Below are positions 38,773 to 49,451 of a stretch of 64,000 bases of DNA, piece by piece. This DNA comes from UBA7455 sp026713185. Lineage in GTDB: Bacteria; Pseudomonadota; Gammaproteobacteria; Pseudomonadales; Azotimanducaceae. Location of the stretch: the NCBI GenBank assembly GCA_963665785.1, contig OY762456.1:3162001-3226000 (forward strand), read 5' to 3'. Position 1 is the stretch's first letter. Each line of letters begins with the position of its first letter. The position numbers were made by a program, and so were the translations under genes. The notes under the pieces were generated by a model. The model did not search any database and had not been told where the DNA came from. It saw nothing but the letters and a program-made list of their open reading frames with translations.

Positions 38773-39060
38773 ATGACACCAGAATTGATTGCAATCCTGA
38801 GTTGTGCCGTTGCCCTCGGCGCCCTCGGCTATCAAATGAATCGCGGCATACGCCAGGAAATTGGCCAGCTCCGCCAGGAAGTCAGGACCGATATTGGCCA
38901 GCTCCGCCAGGAAGTCAGGACCGATATTCAGGAAGTCAGGACCGACATTAGCCAGCTCCGAGAGGATTTGTCTCACCTCACCGAACGTGTGGCCCGTATC
39001 GAGGGGCTGTTAACACCAAAGCCATGGCATGACCAGGAAGAGGCAAGGTCAGGCGTCTAA
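38773..39060 (+). CDS. Small membrane-anchored coiled-coil protein with 11-residue repeats
   Basis: 95 residues: an N-terminal hydrophobic segment (LIAILSCAVALGALGY) followed by a coiled coil of near-identical 11-residue units (IGQLRQEVRTD) and a C-terminal heptad end (LTERVARIEGLL). The repeats come from a perfect 33-bp tandem duplication (38861-38893 and 38894-38926) plus a partial third unit. Similar small proteins of unknown role are widespread in marine proteobacteria. Function unknown. Confidence 0.7.
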   Translation: MTPELIAILSCAVALGALGYQMNRGIRQEIGQLRQEVRTDIGQLRQEVRTDIQEVRTDISQLREDLSHLTERVARIEGLLTPKPWHDQEEARSGV

Positions 39061-39066
39061 CCACAC

Positions 39067-39098
39067 GATTCGGTAAATACTAGATTCGGTAAATACTA
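39067..39098. repeat. Perfect 16-bp tandem duplication
   Basis: GATTCGGTAAATACTA occurs twice head to tail (39067-39082 and 39083-39098), between the coiled-coil gene and the end of the MORN gene. Probably a slippage event at the island's left edge. Confidence 0.9.
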
Positions 39099-39130
39099 TC
39101 TGAACGGGCCAGTTTCGGGCTACCCAGACT

Positions 39131-40363
39131 CTAATTGGTTATCTTGCCGATACGCATGATCCTGCAGGTCACCGATTCGGTTTGTTCAAAATCATCAATG
39201 CTCTGTGCTCCCACGAACTCGTCATCCTCCCATTGTCCGACCTGTACATCCCCGTCTTCATACAATTTACCTGGACCGTGTTTCAGACCCTCCTGCCAGT
39301 AACCCTCATAACAATCGCCATGTTCATAATCTATAACACCGTAGCCATGGGGCTTACTCTGTTCCCACTGACCCCTGTACCTGCTGCCGTCTTTGAACAG
39401 GTATTCCCCTTCGCCGTGTTTCTCACCACGAACGTATTGACCTGTATACAGCTCACCATCTTCGTAATAATAAGTCCCCTGCCCGTGTTTCCTGTGATCT
39501 TCGTATTCACCTACATAACGATCACCATTGGCAAAATAATAGGTGCCAAGGCCATTCCGTTCGTCATTCTCAAATTCCCCTATATACCGGTCGCCATCGG
39601 TAAAATGGACGACAATCCTGCCGTGTCGCTTACCCTCTTTCCACCGACCTACGTAACGCCTGCCATCAGACACAAAAGTCGTACCTTCGCCGTGCGGCTT
39701 ACCATCCTTCCACATGCCTTCATGACGGTGACCTTCTCCATAATCAAGGATTCCGTAACCATCTGGTTCATTATCACGGTGCATACCCTTGTAGTATTTG
39801 CCATTACTGAACCAATGCTCGCCCTGCCCATGTTTATTTCCGTCTTTCCACTCACCCTCGTAACGGCTCCCATCCGCACTGTGCAACGTCCCCTGACCAT
39901 GCTGAACACCTTTTTTCCACTGTCCTTCGTAGATGTTGCCATCGACGTGCTGGAATATCCCCATCCCATCCGGTTGATCATTTGACCACTCACCCTCGTA
40001 ACGATGTCCTTCTGAATGGTAGTAAATACCCTGGCCATGCCGCTTATCGTTCTTCCACTGCCCTTCATATCGACCATCAGCGTATTGATGCTTCCCCTGA
40101 CCATGCCGCTTGTTGTTCTTCCACGATCCAACATACTGCTGATACCCATCGTCATAGATAAAAGTGCCGGTTCCGGACTTGCAATCACCCTCGATACAAC
40201 CGGTCTCCGCAGTGACAAAACCGCTCATCAGCAGGAGACTGATGAGCCAGGCTGCACATTGGCCGAAACTAATGAATATGGATGTATTACTGGTTGTGGT
40301 GATACCTCGAGGGGTAAAAAGCTTAAATTCCCGATTCTGTTGTTCTGTTTTGAATTCAGACAT
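39131..40363 (-). CDS. MORN-repeat protein with signal peptide
   Basis: 410 residues from the ATG at 40363 (GAGTGAGG upstream; a GTG at 40375 abuts the DUF499 stop and is an alternative). A hydrophobic export segment lies near residues 30-50 (CAAWLISLLLMSGFVTA), then about 13 MORN repeats of 23 residues (YEGQWKNDKRHGQGIYYHSEG type) fill the protein to the C-terminus. MORN repeats bind membranes or scaffold complexes in some proteins. It is directly downstream of the DUF499 gene on the same strand, but nothing links it firmly to that system. Long antisense frames are by-products of the repeats. Confidence 0.88.
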   Translation of the reverse strand: MSEFKTEQQNREFKLFTPRGITTTSNTSIFISFGQCAAWLISLLLMSGFVTAETGCIEGDCKSGTGTFIYDDGYQQYVGSWKNNKRHGQGKHQYADGRYEGQWKNDKRHGQGIYYHSEGHRYEGEWSNDQPDGMGIFQHVDGNIYEGQWKKGVQHGQGTLHSADGSRYEGEWKDGNKHGQGEHWFSNGKYYKGMHRDNEPDGYGILDYGEGHRHEGMWKDGKPHGEGTTFVSDGRRYVGRWKEGKRHGRIVVHFTDGDRYIGEFENDERNGLGTYYFANGDRYVGEYEDHRKHGQGTYYYEDGELYTGQYVRGEKHGEGEYLFKDGSRYRGQWEQSKPHGYGVIDYEHGDCYEGYWQEGLKHGPGKLYEDGDVQVGQWEDDEFVGAQSIDDFEQTESVTCRIMRIGKITN

Positions 40364-40375
40364 GTCTGGCCTCAC

Positions 40376-42691
40376 TCATTCTTTCTCAAAACCCTGACTG
40401 GTAAACTTCAGCGTCCGGCTATTTTCGGTAACCGTGCGCACAACCTCATCCGATGCGCCAGCAGGTACCTGTGCTGCTATTTCCAGCGTCACTTTCACCT
40501 CGGCGTCTACGAGTCCCGCGAGATGCGAGATCACTTCCTCAGCTATAAGACTCGCATCGCGTCCTACACGTGTCGCATCAAGAGCAACAGTTCCATGAAA
40601 CCGCGTAAGCCGCTCTTTTGTCAACTCGTTCACAGGCACATCCCCTGTGCCTGGAAACCGCTCACCGTGGGTCTTTTTTACCACAGAATCCATATCATCG
40701 GCTACCCCTGTTTCAGTCGGATCGACAACCGCAGTTTTGGGGGTTTCTGCATCAAGCTGGCGTTGTGATACTTCCGGCTTGACCAGCAATACTGGTGAAT
40801 ACGCATCAGGTGTAGTTACCAGTTCTCCGCATCGCAATCCTCGGTATCGCTTCGCCTCATCGTCATAACTGTCCGCAACCGCAAATGTTTCACTCAAAGC
40901 CATCAGAGCGACGCCATCACTGATCGCTTTCAGTAACACTGATGAATCTCTGAGCCGTGGCAGATAAAGATATCGTGCAAAATCCTCGACAATTTGTTTG
41001 ACAGACACATGATCACCACGCCAAAGAGGTACACGATCAAGTTCCATACGCAGCCGGGTTGCAGCAAAGCCGGTAATCAGCAGTTCAGCGCTTTTCAACT
41101 TCTTGCCCGCTCTGACCGCCAGTTCGCCCTGCCCGGACAATCTCGTCGCCTGCCAATTGACCAGGGGCTGTGGGCTGTCCTGAACCGGTACAAGCAACCA
41201 TTGCCATGTTTCCGGCAATCTTGCCGTCACCGCAGCTTCGGCGGCATCTTTCTGGGTCTCGGCCTGTCTGACCTGATGTGGCGAAAGATCGAGCTGCTCC
41301 CGATCTGCCAATATCGACTGCCATGCCAGATATCGCCGCACGGCATCCTCCAGGTCCTGCAGCCGTGTCTTGTCCGCTGCCAGAAATACGAGTGAGTTGC
41401 GGTTGATCCTTGGTGAAGCGCCCTTCGACTCCAGTATGGTCCTGGCTGCAACCTCTGCAGGATTTCCCGCGTCCTTGATATAGGGTTGATCGATACCGAG
41501 TACCACAAGTCGTGCATCCGTATCATCCGGAACATCCCCTGCAGATTGAGGCAGGGGATGAATCCGATTGAAATCGCCCGTACTGCGAAGGTCATCCCGG
41601 AGACGTGATCCCAGTTCCTGAATTACCTTGTCCGGATCACGTTTTAACTGCTCCGCACGGTCCTCCGCGAGTTTCGTGACGGTGGGCTGCGTGTCGTACC
41701 AGTAACGAGGACCATCCTGGTAGAGGTAGGTTGCCGCATCCGCCAGGCGCCGCAATGCATCACCGTACACAGCAAGGGTCTCCCCCGGCATGACACACCC
41801 CAGTTTGATGCGACGGTCCTCAAGACCCCGATGCGCCGCATCCGCCGTAGGCGCAGATCCCAGAAAAATCGCCCGAGCAACCCGTCTGGTGGCGGATAAT
41901 TTTCCAAGGTTAGGAACATCACTATCAATCCGAAGTGGCAGTGAATTGGAACCGTCTACATCCTTATCAATCACCGGCACCCAGTTTGCCGCAAGATACC
42001 GCGTCAACTCGAATTGCACGCTTGGATCGTCGATGGTGATATTTGCCGGCAGGATGAGCGGATTCCTGTCTCCTTTTTCCCACAGGCTGTAAATTACGGC
42101 TGCCATCAGCCGCAATACACCGCGTGTGCGTTGGAATTTCACCAGTGCAGACCAATCCGTATACAGCCGGTCGAATATTTCCGGATGGATGGGATACGCT
42201 GCCTGGATGCGTCTCTCATAATCAATATCTTTGCACTCTGGTGGAAACTCCTGATGTTGTGTCTGGTAAAGTTCGGCAAACGTCCGGGCGGTGACATCTC
42301 TGTCCCGGTACTGCGTGGTATCCGAGATCGGTTCAAAGAGACGACGACGTACGATCTCAAAGCTTTCTTCCGCACTCGCCGGCCGCCAGGAGGAATCGAT
42401 ACGTCCAACGACATTACGTAATCTGTCCAGTGCCTCCTGACCCCGCTGGCCACCAACTTCAACATTATCCGCCTGGAAGTGCGTTGAACCCGTTGTATCG
42501 GAAGCCGGCAGGCTGATTACCAGCAGGCAGTTATTCGCGAGCTTTGCCGACTCGGTCAACACCTGGGCAAAGCTGAACTGCGTATCAAACCCACCGGCAG
42601 GCAAGTCGTTCTGGTCGTGCAGTTGTCGTGCGTAGGCAACCCACTCGTCAATCAGAATCAGGCAGGGTGGGCATTCAGGCAGTATATCGCC
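40376..42691 (-). pseudogene. DUF499 ATPase lacking its N-terminal third
   Basis: The open frame spans 772 codons. It begins at a Walker B-like CLILIDEWVAYARQL (about 42630-42680) and continues through the DUF499 body (GGQRGQEALDRLRNVVGRIDSSWRPASAEESFEIVRRRLFEP) to the C-terminus. Family members are about 1,000 residues or more and carry a P-loop upstream (GGGKTHT type); that part is absent, and homology ends at about 42690 next to an in-frame stop. The first ATG, at 42604, would lose the Walker B as well. DUF499 proteins occur with DUF1156 methylases and SNF2-type helicases in putative defence loci. Probably inactive. Confidence 0.85.
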
Positions 42692-43087
42692 TCACACTGT
42701 AATATTCACATTCCAGTGAGTATGGTTTCCCATATAGCGTTCGTGATATGTTCAACAAACAGGATGGAACCATGGAAACAATCACTCGTTGCCATGCAAT
42801 TGGTTCATTACAGGCAATTCTACGACCAATGTTGTCCAGTGCGTAGGTCCATGTGTAAGTCCAAAAACATCTGAAATAAACGGTGTGTACTGAACCAAAA
42901 GGGATTTTAACTGCCCAGCAAGTGTCTTGAGTTGAACAACCAGAACCCCGCCAAAAAAAAGGAAATGACAAACCGGTGAGCGTTACATGGAAAGAGATTG
43001 TGACTGCCGGGATATAAATATAGTGCAGTGGCTACCTGAAATCTCTTCTCTTGGGTCCCGGTGTCAAGAAATCTACAATAAACCCAC
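42692..43087. other. Unassigned stretch at the DUF499 breakpoint
   Basis: About 400 bases between the stop of the DUF2290 gene and the truncated DUF499 frame. I find no DUF499 N-terminus and no DUF1156 methylase motifs in any frame. It is AT-richer than its neighbours. It marks the junction left by deletion or replacement. Confidence 0.6.
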
Positions 43088-43774
43088 TTAAACCTCTCTT
43101 GTCGGGACTATCATGTGTACTACACTCCGCTCGGGCAAAAGAATAGTCTCGGCAAATGAGCTGTCCATGGCAGGAAATCTGTCAGCATTTTGAGTGGATT
43201 CAGTGTTGTAGAAATTTCTGAAAATGAAGTCGATAAACCAGGAGGGTGTCAATGGAGCCGATACCGGGATACGGCAATTCTTATACTGACCAAGCGTCAA
43301 GTGCGACTTTGGATGAACCAACTCCTGGTGGTAATCGTCCCGGGCATCGTAGTCAAAACGGATTGGAAACGGAACGATGTTTCTGGCAATTACATCAGCA
43401 TGAATTTCATCATTCTGGTAGATGTTCGGGTTGTTTTGAAACTCTTCAAGATGAGGTGCTGGGAAAAATGCCAATCTGTGGCGTTGAAGCGTTCCTTTAG
43501 AAAACGTATACATCATCTGAATCAAGGCGCCGTCGAGCATTTTCACGTTATAGGCACGTGTTTGCACGAGGCTATTGTAAATCTCGTCATAGGCGCGATC
43601 CCTTAAAGCAATCGTTACATGTTCAGCATGTTCAAACGTAATCTGCACAAGGTTGTCAGTTCCTGTTCGTTGGATCGCAAAAAATTGCATGTCTGACAGA
43701 CCAATCTCAACCAGATATTTGATGAGTTCGTTGATCTGTACCTTGATCTGGTTGGGGCCTGGCATTTTCTTCAA
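43088..43774 (-). CDS. DUF2290 protein
   Basis: 228 residues with the DUF2290 pattern: N-terminal helical part (IKVQINELIKYLVEIGLSD), a central beta-rich part, HPKSHLTLGQYKNCRIPVSAPLTP and the end FIDFIFRNFYN. Its start overlaps the stop of the UvrD-like helicase by 4 bases (ATGA), so the two are co-translated. No catalytic motif is apparent. Role unknown; it is probably a partner or specificity protein of that helicase. Confidence 0.75.
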   Translation of the reverse strand: MKKMPGPNQIKVQINELIKYLVEIGLSDMQFFAIQRTGTDNLVQITFEHAEHVTIALRDRAYDEIYNSLVQTRAYNVKMLDGALIQMMYTFSKGTLQRHRLAFFPAPHLEEFQNNPNIYQNDEIHADVIARNIVPFPIRFDYDARDDYHQELVHPKSHLTLGQYKNCRIPVSAPLTPSWFIDFIFRNFYNTESTQNADRFPAMDSSFAETILLPERSVVHMIVPTREV

Positions 43775-45930
43775 TTATCCAGACGATCTCTGAGCTTGTT
43801 TAACACCTCCTTATTCAGGTCTTCAATGTGAACATCACCGGATTCGAGATCTTTAAGGAGATTTCGTAAATTCTGCTCGCGATTCTGAAGTCGCTGTTGA
43901 TCTTTTTTCGTTAAATCTCGATGAACGATCCTTAACTCCTCGCGCTGGGCTTTGTTCGGATAAGTAAAAGTCAATTTAAAGTCCCGCTTTTTTAACTTCT
44001 CGAATTCTTCTTCAAGCGCTTTCATATCATTGCCGACACCGAGAACACGTATCCAGGCCTTGCTCCGTGTGATAGCAGTAAATAGTCGATTGCGGATGCT
44101 TGCCAGATTTCGTGCCGCCGAGTGGCAATCCTGGGCATTAATGATATAGACCATCCCTGCCTCGTTACCTTTGGCACGATATATGCTGGTGAAAGTCACG
44201 GAAGCATCGTCCTTCTGAAAGAAGATGTCCGGGTCGGTGTCAATCCCAGCAATATGGGAATTGATGCCCATTTCCAATAGTCGCAGACGTATTGGTCCTG
44301 CTTTTTGTCGCGTAGAGATAGGATCGGGGTTGATAACGATAATATCGTTGTGTCTGAGTTCATCATTCTCCAAGTTGTTCCTGATTGCCTCCACCAGCCA
44401 TTCAGTCTGGTCTACCTCATCATCAAAGTGTTTGAACAGGACGAGGTCATCAATATCCGAATGCTCTTCGAGGAATGCTGGGCTTGATTCATCTGACCTG
44501 CTAAGTGTTACGGAGGAACCTTCCTGAAGTTCACCTTGTTCCAGCCGATAGCCTACTTCTTCCCACAAATTTGGATGGTCGAACATCTGTATAAGACCCG
44601 ATTCTCCTGGCGCCTGTGGTTCTCGATATACCCCAAACCCCAGCGAATGTGCAGTTGATAAAATTGGTCGTGAATTGCGATAGCATTTTTTTAGTATGAT
44701 ATCGTTTTGTGGAGTGTTACCACCTGCATCTTCGAATTGTGCCTGGGAGGGGTTTGGGGCATTTATTGGGAAAATTTTATCCGGTGAAGGCAGTGGTACT
44801 TCCGAGAGGTTCTGTAATTCATCGTAAGCATAGACCAGTCTTTTGTCATCGTTCAGTAATGCGTAGCAAATTCGCAGGAATGCGGGTGAAAAATCCTGTG
44901 CTTCGTCGACCAGAATCGCATCGTAGAGTTGCTTGCTAGAGTGGACCTGACCAAGCGCATAATCACACGCCCCAGAAAATTCATTACCCTGACCGAACCT
45001 TTTTTTCGCCATCCCAAAATCGAAATACGCAATATCATGGGAAAGACAAAACTCGTAATAGATACCGTCGCGCCCACCTCCACCAGAAGCTCCCCAGGCA
45101 TTAACAATTCGCAGGTATTCCCAATTGGGCTCTTCGCCAGTATGTCCAAGGTAGAAGTTGTTGATTAGACGTTGGAACTGTCCCTTGAGCGAACGTGTGT
45201 TAAAGGTGACAGCGATTCGCCATTCGGGATGCTGCGCATGAAGATAGGCTGCTTTAAGTGCCAGGACGATGGTCTTCCCCGAACCAGCCAGACCTCGAAT
45301 GCGCTGTACTCCATCTACAGTTTCTATAACGGCTCTGCTTTGAATATTGTCCAGTGTGGCGATTGATGCCTCCAGCTTTTTCAACCTGGCGCCTCGAGAG
45401 TTTTCCTGCCGCACAATTCGGCTCATTCCGCTCTTGCGAATCGTCGAGATGTTTTCGATGGCGGACAAAGTAGCGTCGTAGATACCTTCCTTTTTATTCT
45501 CCCACTTGAAACGATCAAACGCTTGTATAAGGCTCGCCTTACAAGTCACTATGGGATAGTCGCCATCAACGCATTCATCCTGTCCTTGCATACCTGGGGC
45601 GAACGAAATCGGATGAACAGGGATACGGAGCTCCCGGCGATTCATCAGATCACGGTATGGCTTAAGTTTGGCTTCCAGCTTGTTTGCAGCATCGTCCTGG
45701 CGCGATTCGTAATTACCTGCATCATTTCCCTCAATGAGATCGAATACTACAATACCCTTTTCGGCAGATATCAGCAGAGCATCTATTCGATACGGTCCTT
45801 CAATTGTGGCTATGATCGGGTACCCGATGAACATCTGACCAATCCAGGTCAGTTGACTCGACATTAGTTGAGTCAACTCATTACTGGATACAGGTTTTGT
45901 GCTGGTTCCCCTAACGATGTCAATGGTCAC
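43771..45930 (-). CDS. UvrD-like superfamily 1 helicase with NERD-like N-terminus
   Basis: 719 residues. The N-terminal ~150 residues resemble a NERD-type nuclease-related fold (IEGPYRIDALLISAEKGIVVFDLIEG), perhaps degenerate. SF1 motifs: P-loop RGLAGSGKT (residues ~212-220), LVDEAQDFSPAFLRI (motif II), YAYDELQNLSE (III), FTSIYRAKGNEAGMVYII (V) and LFTAITRSKAWIRVLG (VI). The C-terminus is a charged coiled coil. It overlaps the DUF2290 gene downstream. Such two-gene units occur in variable islands; a defence role is inferred from context only. Confidence 0.85.
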   Translation of the reverse strand: MTIDIVRGTSTKPVSSNELTQLMSSQLTWIGQMFIGYPIIATIEGPYRIDALLISAEKGIVVFDLIEGNDAGNYESRQDDAANKLEAKLKPYRDLMNRRELRIPVHPISFAPGMQGQDECVDGDYPIVTCKASLIQAFDRFKWENKKEGIYDATLSAIENISTIRKSGMSRIVRQENSRGARLKKLEASIATLDNIQSRAVIETVDGVQRIRGLAGSGKTIVLALKAAYLHAQHPEWRIAVTFNTRSLKGQFQRLINNFYLGHTGEEPNWEYLRIVNAWGASGGGGRDGIYYEFCLSHDIAYFDFGMAKKRFGQGNEFSGACDYALGQVHSSKQLYDAILVDEAQDFSPAFLRICYALLNDDKRLVYAYDELQNLSEVPLPSPDKIFPINAPNPSQAQFEDAGGNTPQNDIILKKCYRNSRPILSTAHSLGFGVYREPQAPGESGLIQMFDHPNLWEEVGYRLEQGELQEGSSVTLSRSDESSPAFLEEHSDIDDLVLFKHFDDEVDQTEWLVEAIRNNLENDELRHNDIIVINPDPISTRQKAGPIRLRLLEMGINSHIAGIDTDPDIFFQKDDASVTFTSIYRAKGNEAGMVYIINAQDCHSAARNLASIRNRLFTAITRSKAWIRVLGVGNDMKALEEEFEKLKKRDFKLTFTYPNKAQREELRIVHRDLTKKDQQRLQNREQNLRNLLKDLESGDVHIEDLNKEVLNKLRDRLDN

Positions 45931-46252
45931 GGCTGATTCTCCCCGATCACGCCTTCTATAATGTGGAAGGCTGGGTTCTTCAGTTTATTATTTGAAATTC
46001 CGTCGGTCATGAAAAGTTCCGACCTTCACAGCTATTAATACAGCGAGATACTTTACAATCTCGCATCATGAGAATCCACAGCTTCACCTGGAGACATTGA
46101 CCTGATGGAATGTCGTATTTTCCATATAAAACGATCTGTAAATGGATGAGATATGATTATTATTTCAAGCGCTTTGACTGTGCAATAGCCTTACTCACCA
46201 ATGGAAAGAGCGGGGTATCCAATGATAGAACAGTGCGTAATACCCTGACCCA
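45931..46252. other. Intergenic region upstream of the UvrD-like gene
   Basis: 322 AT-rich bases between the end of the large helicase and the UvrD-like start. It probably carries the promoter for the UvrD/DUF2290 pair. No gene seen. Confidence 0.5.
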
Positions 46253-48341
46253 TCAACTCGGTTTTCCGGCTCGTGCGACCAACTCATCAAACTGGTAATT
46301 TACACTTGAAGCGCCAAAATCGGGTTCCCGCCCAAAGGGTTGACGCAGATAATGCACCCGGTGATGCTCCTTCTCATGATATTCAAACCCCTGGGTTTCT
46401 GACTCTTTAATATCCTTCTCCTGAAACCCGGAGTCCAGAAACTCGACGATAGCAAGGATGAAGTCATCCGGTTTGTTCAGCGCTGTGAGAATTTCGTTTT
46501 TGGTGACCGTAATATCCCTGGTGCCAGTAACTCGACCCTTGACTTCAATGAGACGCAGCTTGCCTGTGCCGGGAATTCGACTTTCGATATCGTAACCCAG
46601 TTTCTCGAATTCACGATCGACAGGGTCAAAGCCAAGCCCTCGCTCGACCTCCATCACGATGGCACGTGCCCTGGCCGCAGATTTTTGGGTATCCACAGCC
46701 GAAGCAGCGCGTTCCGATTCCCGACCTTCAATGGAATCAACCAGCCCTCTTGGTATTACCAGCACACCACCGAGAACTACTGGCGGAAGCGGTGTAATTT
46801 GTGCCTCAAGTTGCAATTCTTCGAGTCTATTCCCAAGCCTCGCCTCCAGATTATCTGCACGCTTGCGGGCTTCATCAGAATTGAGTCTTGCGCCGGTCCC
46901 ACCGGCTTGCTCCCGCAGCTTAAGGTTCTCAGCTCGAAGATCCCAGTATGTGATTTCCTTGGTTAATCTGTCCTTCACTGCCGACTTTGTCTTTGCTAAC
47001 AGTGCGAGTTTTGCATCGCGAACTTCAGCCAGATGTTCTGGAACCACATTGGTGACAGCATATTCCTGTGCGGTCTTTTCAATATCATGGTTAATCCAGC
47101 CGCATTCTGACCGACACAGAATTTGATTCGGGTCAGGATCATTCTGTGCAAGCGGTCGGTAGTCAAGATAAGGCGCATAATTTGCGTGGCGGGTTACACC
47201 CTGGGCATCAATTGCTACATACAGCACACGTTTGGAGATGACCCTGCGGTCCCCGGAACGCGTGCGGCTCGCATCCTGGAGCGTGTGTTCCAGGTAAAAG
47301 AGAACATGCGTCTGAATGCCATAGTCACCATCGTCGACCAGGATAGTACCGCGTTTCAAAAGATCGCGGTTTCGCTCCAGTGTCAGGTCAATAACTGTAT
47401 CAAGCAAAGGATGTCCTGGACACACAAAAGCTGCGATCGGTTGAGCGGGAGGAGCAATCAGTGACTTCTCAAAGGTAATGCGTTCATACCTGGGAAGCAC
47501 AGGCTCACCAGTCCCCATCAGACGATTACGATTACGTAGGATCGCCGGAACATGATTGACTTCATAGCGGCGTGTCTCACGCTGTCTGACCGAGCCGCCC
47601 TGACGTTTAAATGCCGCACGAAAGAAAGATTCAATATAGTGAGGTTGGAGACGTCGCGCTTCGGCACGTTCCATGTCCTCACGTATTCGATGCACTTGAC
47701 TTGCGTCCATGGCATCGTGTGCCAGCATCTTCTCTTCAAGCAGATCCTGTAGGTGATCAAGATCAAAGGCATAATCAACTGCCGTAGTCAGACGCGCGCG
47801 AACCTCCGGTTGTTCACCATAGCGGATTGCTTCAACAAGCAGTTCTCGCAGTGGTCGCCCCTCAAACTGTAGCTTGCCAAGCACATTAAATACCTGAACT
47901 CCGAGGGTTTTTCGCGCCTGTTCCAACTTGTCCAACAGTTTTCGATAGACGTCACCTTCCCGTGTTTCATCCGCCACCAAATTCCATAGATAACATATTT
48001 CTGTCTGACCGATACGGTGGATACGACCGAATCGCTGTTCCAGACGATTCGGGTTCCAGGGCAGGTCAAAATTCACCATCAGATGACCGCGTTGCAAATT
48101 GATACCTTCACCGGCTGCGTCTGTTGCCAGCAACACCTGCACTTTAGGGTCATGTTGGAAAGCTTCCTGGGCTTTCAACCGATTTTCACGGCTTATTGCA
48201 CCATGAATCAGAACCACCGATTCCTCGCGTCCCAGCAAAGTGGCGATTCGCCCATGCAGATAATTGAGAGTGTCCCTGTGCTCCGTGAAGATGACGAGTT
48301 TCTGTTGAGGAGAAGATGCTGGTCGAGGGATTTCACCTGCA
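46253..48341 (-). pseudogene. 3' part of the split DEAD/SNF2-type helicase with DUF3883 tail
   Basis: Second exon-like part (696 codons plus one base) of the gene whose 5' part is 52858-54407. It encodes the second RecA domain (QQKLVIFTEHRDTLNYL; LLATDAAGEGINLQ; NRLEQRFGRIHRIGQ) and a long C-terminal region. Near the end is a DUF3883 domain with a PD-(D/E)xK-like pattern (GYDIESR ... LRLIEVKGR). Joined to 52858-54407 it gives one uninterrupted frame of 1,213 codons. As it stands it lacks a start; the ATG at 48367 lies inside the intron. Annotated alone it would look like an independent helicase. Confidence 0.92.
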
Positions 48342-49001
48342 GTGCGCCCAGTCTTCGGAGGTGTCATTGATGACGCTGCCGAAGCTTGAGCATGTTTGGA
48401 ATGTAGAGAGACTAATGAAGGAGGATAGAGTCTGATACCCGCTTTTCGCTACGGAAAAGCGAGAGCCGAAACGGCGGTGACCTGCCGTGCACTGGCAGGG
48501 TGACGTAGCCCGTGGGAAACGGGGCGTGAGGCGAGGTCGTTACGCCGAGATGCGTCTCTAGGCTAAATGCGGAAAGGTTGAGGAACACGAACCGGTTAAT
48601 GCGCGTCTGTGGGTTGAAATGTCACCACTTCCTACACGACTTAACAGGAAGTTCATGGGCAGATATCAGGTAGAGGTAGGGCTTGATATCTGGTGACGGC
48701 ACTACAAGTACGGGTGCGATCACCAAGCGACGTAGAGTGCGTAGCTAGCATGTAGCGTCCGTGACGACTTGCGGTAAGCAAGGATAAAGACTGCGACCGG
48801 CAACCGAACCCGTGTGTTTGAGTCCAACATGTGAACTGGGGAAGGCGATGGTGGGATGCCAAGGGAGTGCGGCCCCGATGCCCCCATTGCTGGCGGAGCT
48901 TCCGTAGTAGTCAGCGACAGGGAGAACCTGTTACACGGCGAAGGGGAGCAGTTCAAGTAGCTTACGTGGCAGATTAGCTGCCCCTAAAGAGGTGAAGACC
49001 T
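48342..49001 (+). ncRNA. Group II intron ribozyme, domains I-III region
   Basis: 660 non-coding bases between the intron 5' end and the maturase start, the expected size for domains I to III. The start GTGCGCCCAG is the conserved 5' splice consensus. Domain IV holds the maturase gene. I did not fold domain I or assign the exon-binding sites. Confidence 0.8.
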
Positions 49002-49451
49002 TTGATAATCAGCGAAATGCAACGCAAGCTGGCGACATGGTCGGTAGCGGACAAAGAACGCAAGTTCGATCGTCTGCTCCGGTTGGTTGCCAATCCGGTC
49101 TGGTTGGCCGAGGCCGCTCGTGTGACCCTGGCTTCTTCGGGGGCCAAGTCACCGGGCATTGACGGAGTAGACAAATCGAAGCTGGAACCGGTACTGACGA
49201 CAGAGCTGAAGCGCATTCGTGCTGAACTTCTGAGCGGTGAATACCAGCCGGCGCCGGCGCGACGCGTGTATATCCCGAAGTCCAACGGCAAATTACGACC
49301 ACTGGGGATACCCACGTTGCGTGATCGTATCGTGCAGCGCGCTATGTTGATGGTCATAGAGCCGATTTGGGAGAGCGACTTCCATTGCAATTCCTATGGT
49401 TTCCGACCTCAGCGCAGCGTGCATCATGCTGTACGGACCGTGAAGTTCCAG

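Noticed and set aside
39182..39985. 267-residue plus-strand hydrophobic frame
   Set aside because: Antisense to the MORN repeats; the periodic sequence keeps the complementary frame open.
46253..48367. An independent helicase gene starting at the ATG at 48367
   Set aside because: The first nine codons lie inside the group II intron; joined with 52858-54407 the frame is continuous and complete, so this is a 3' fragment.
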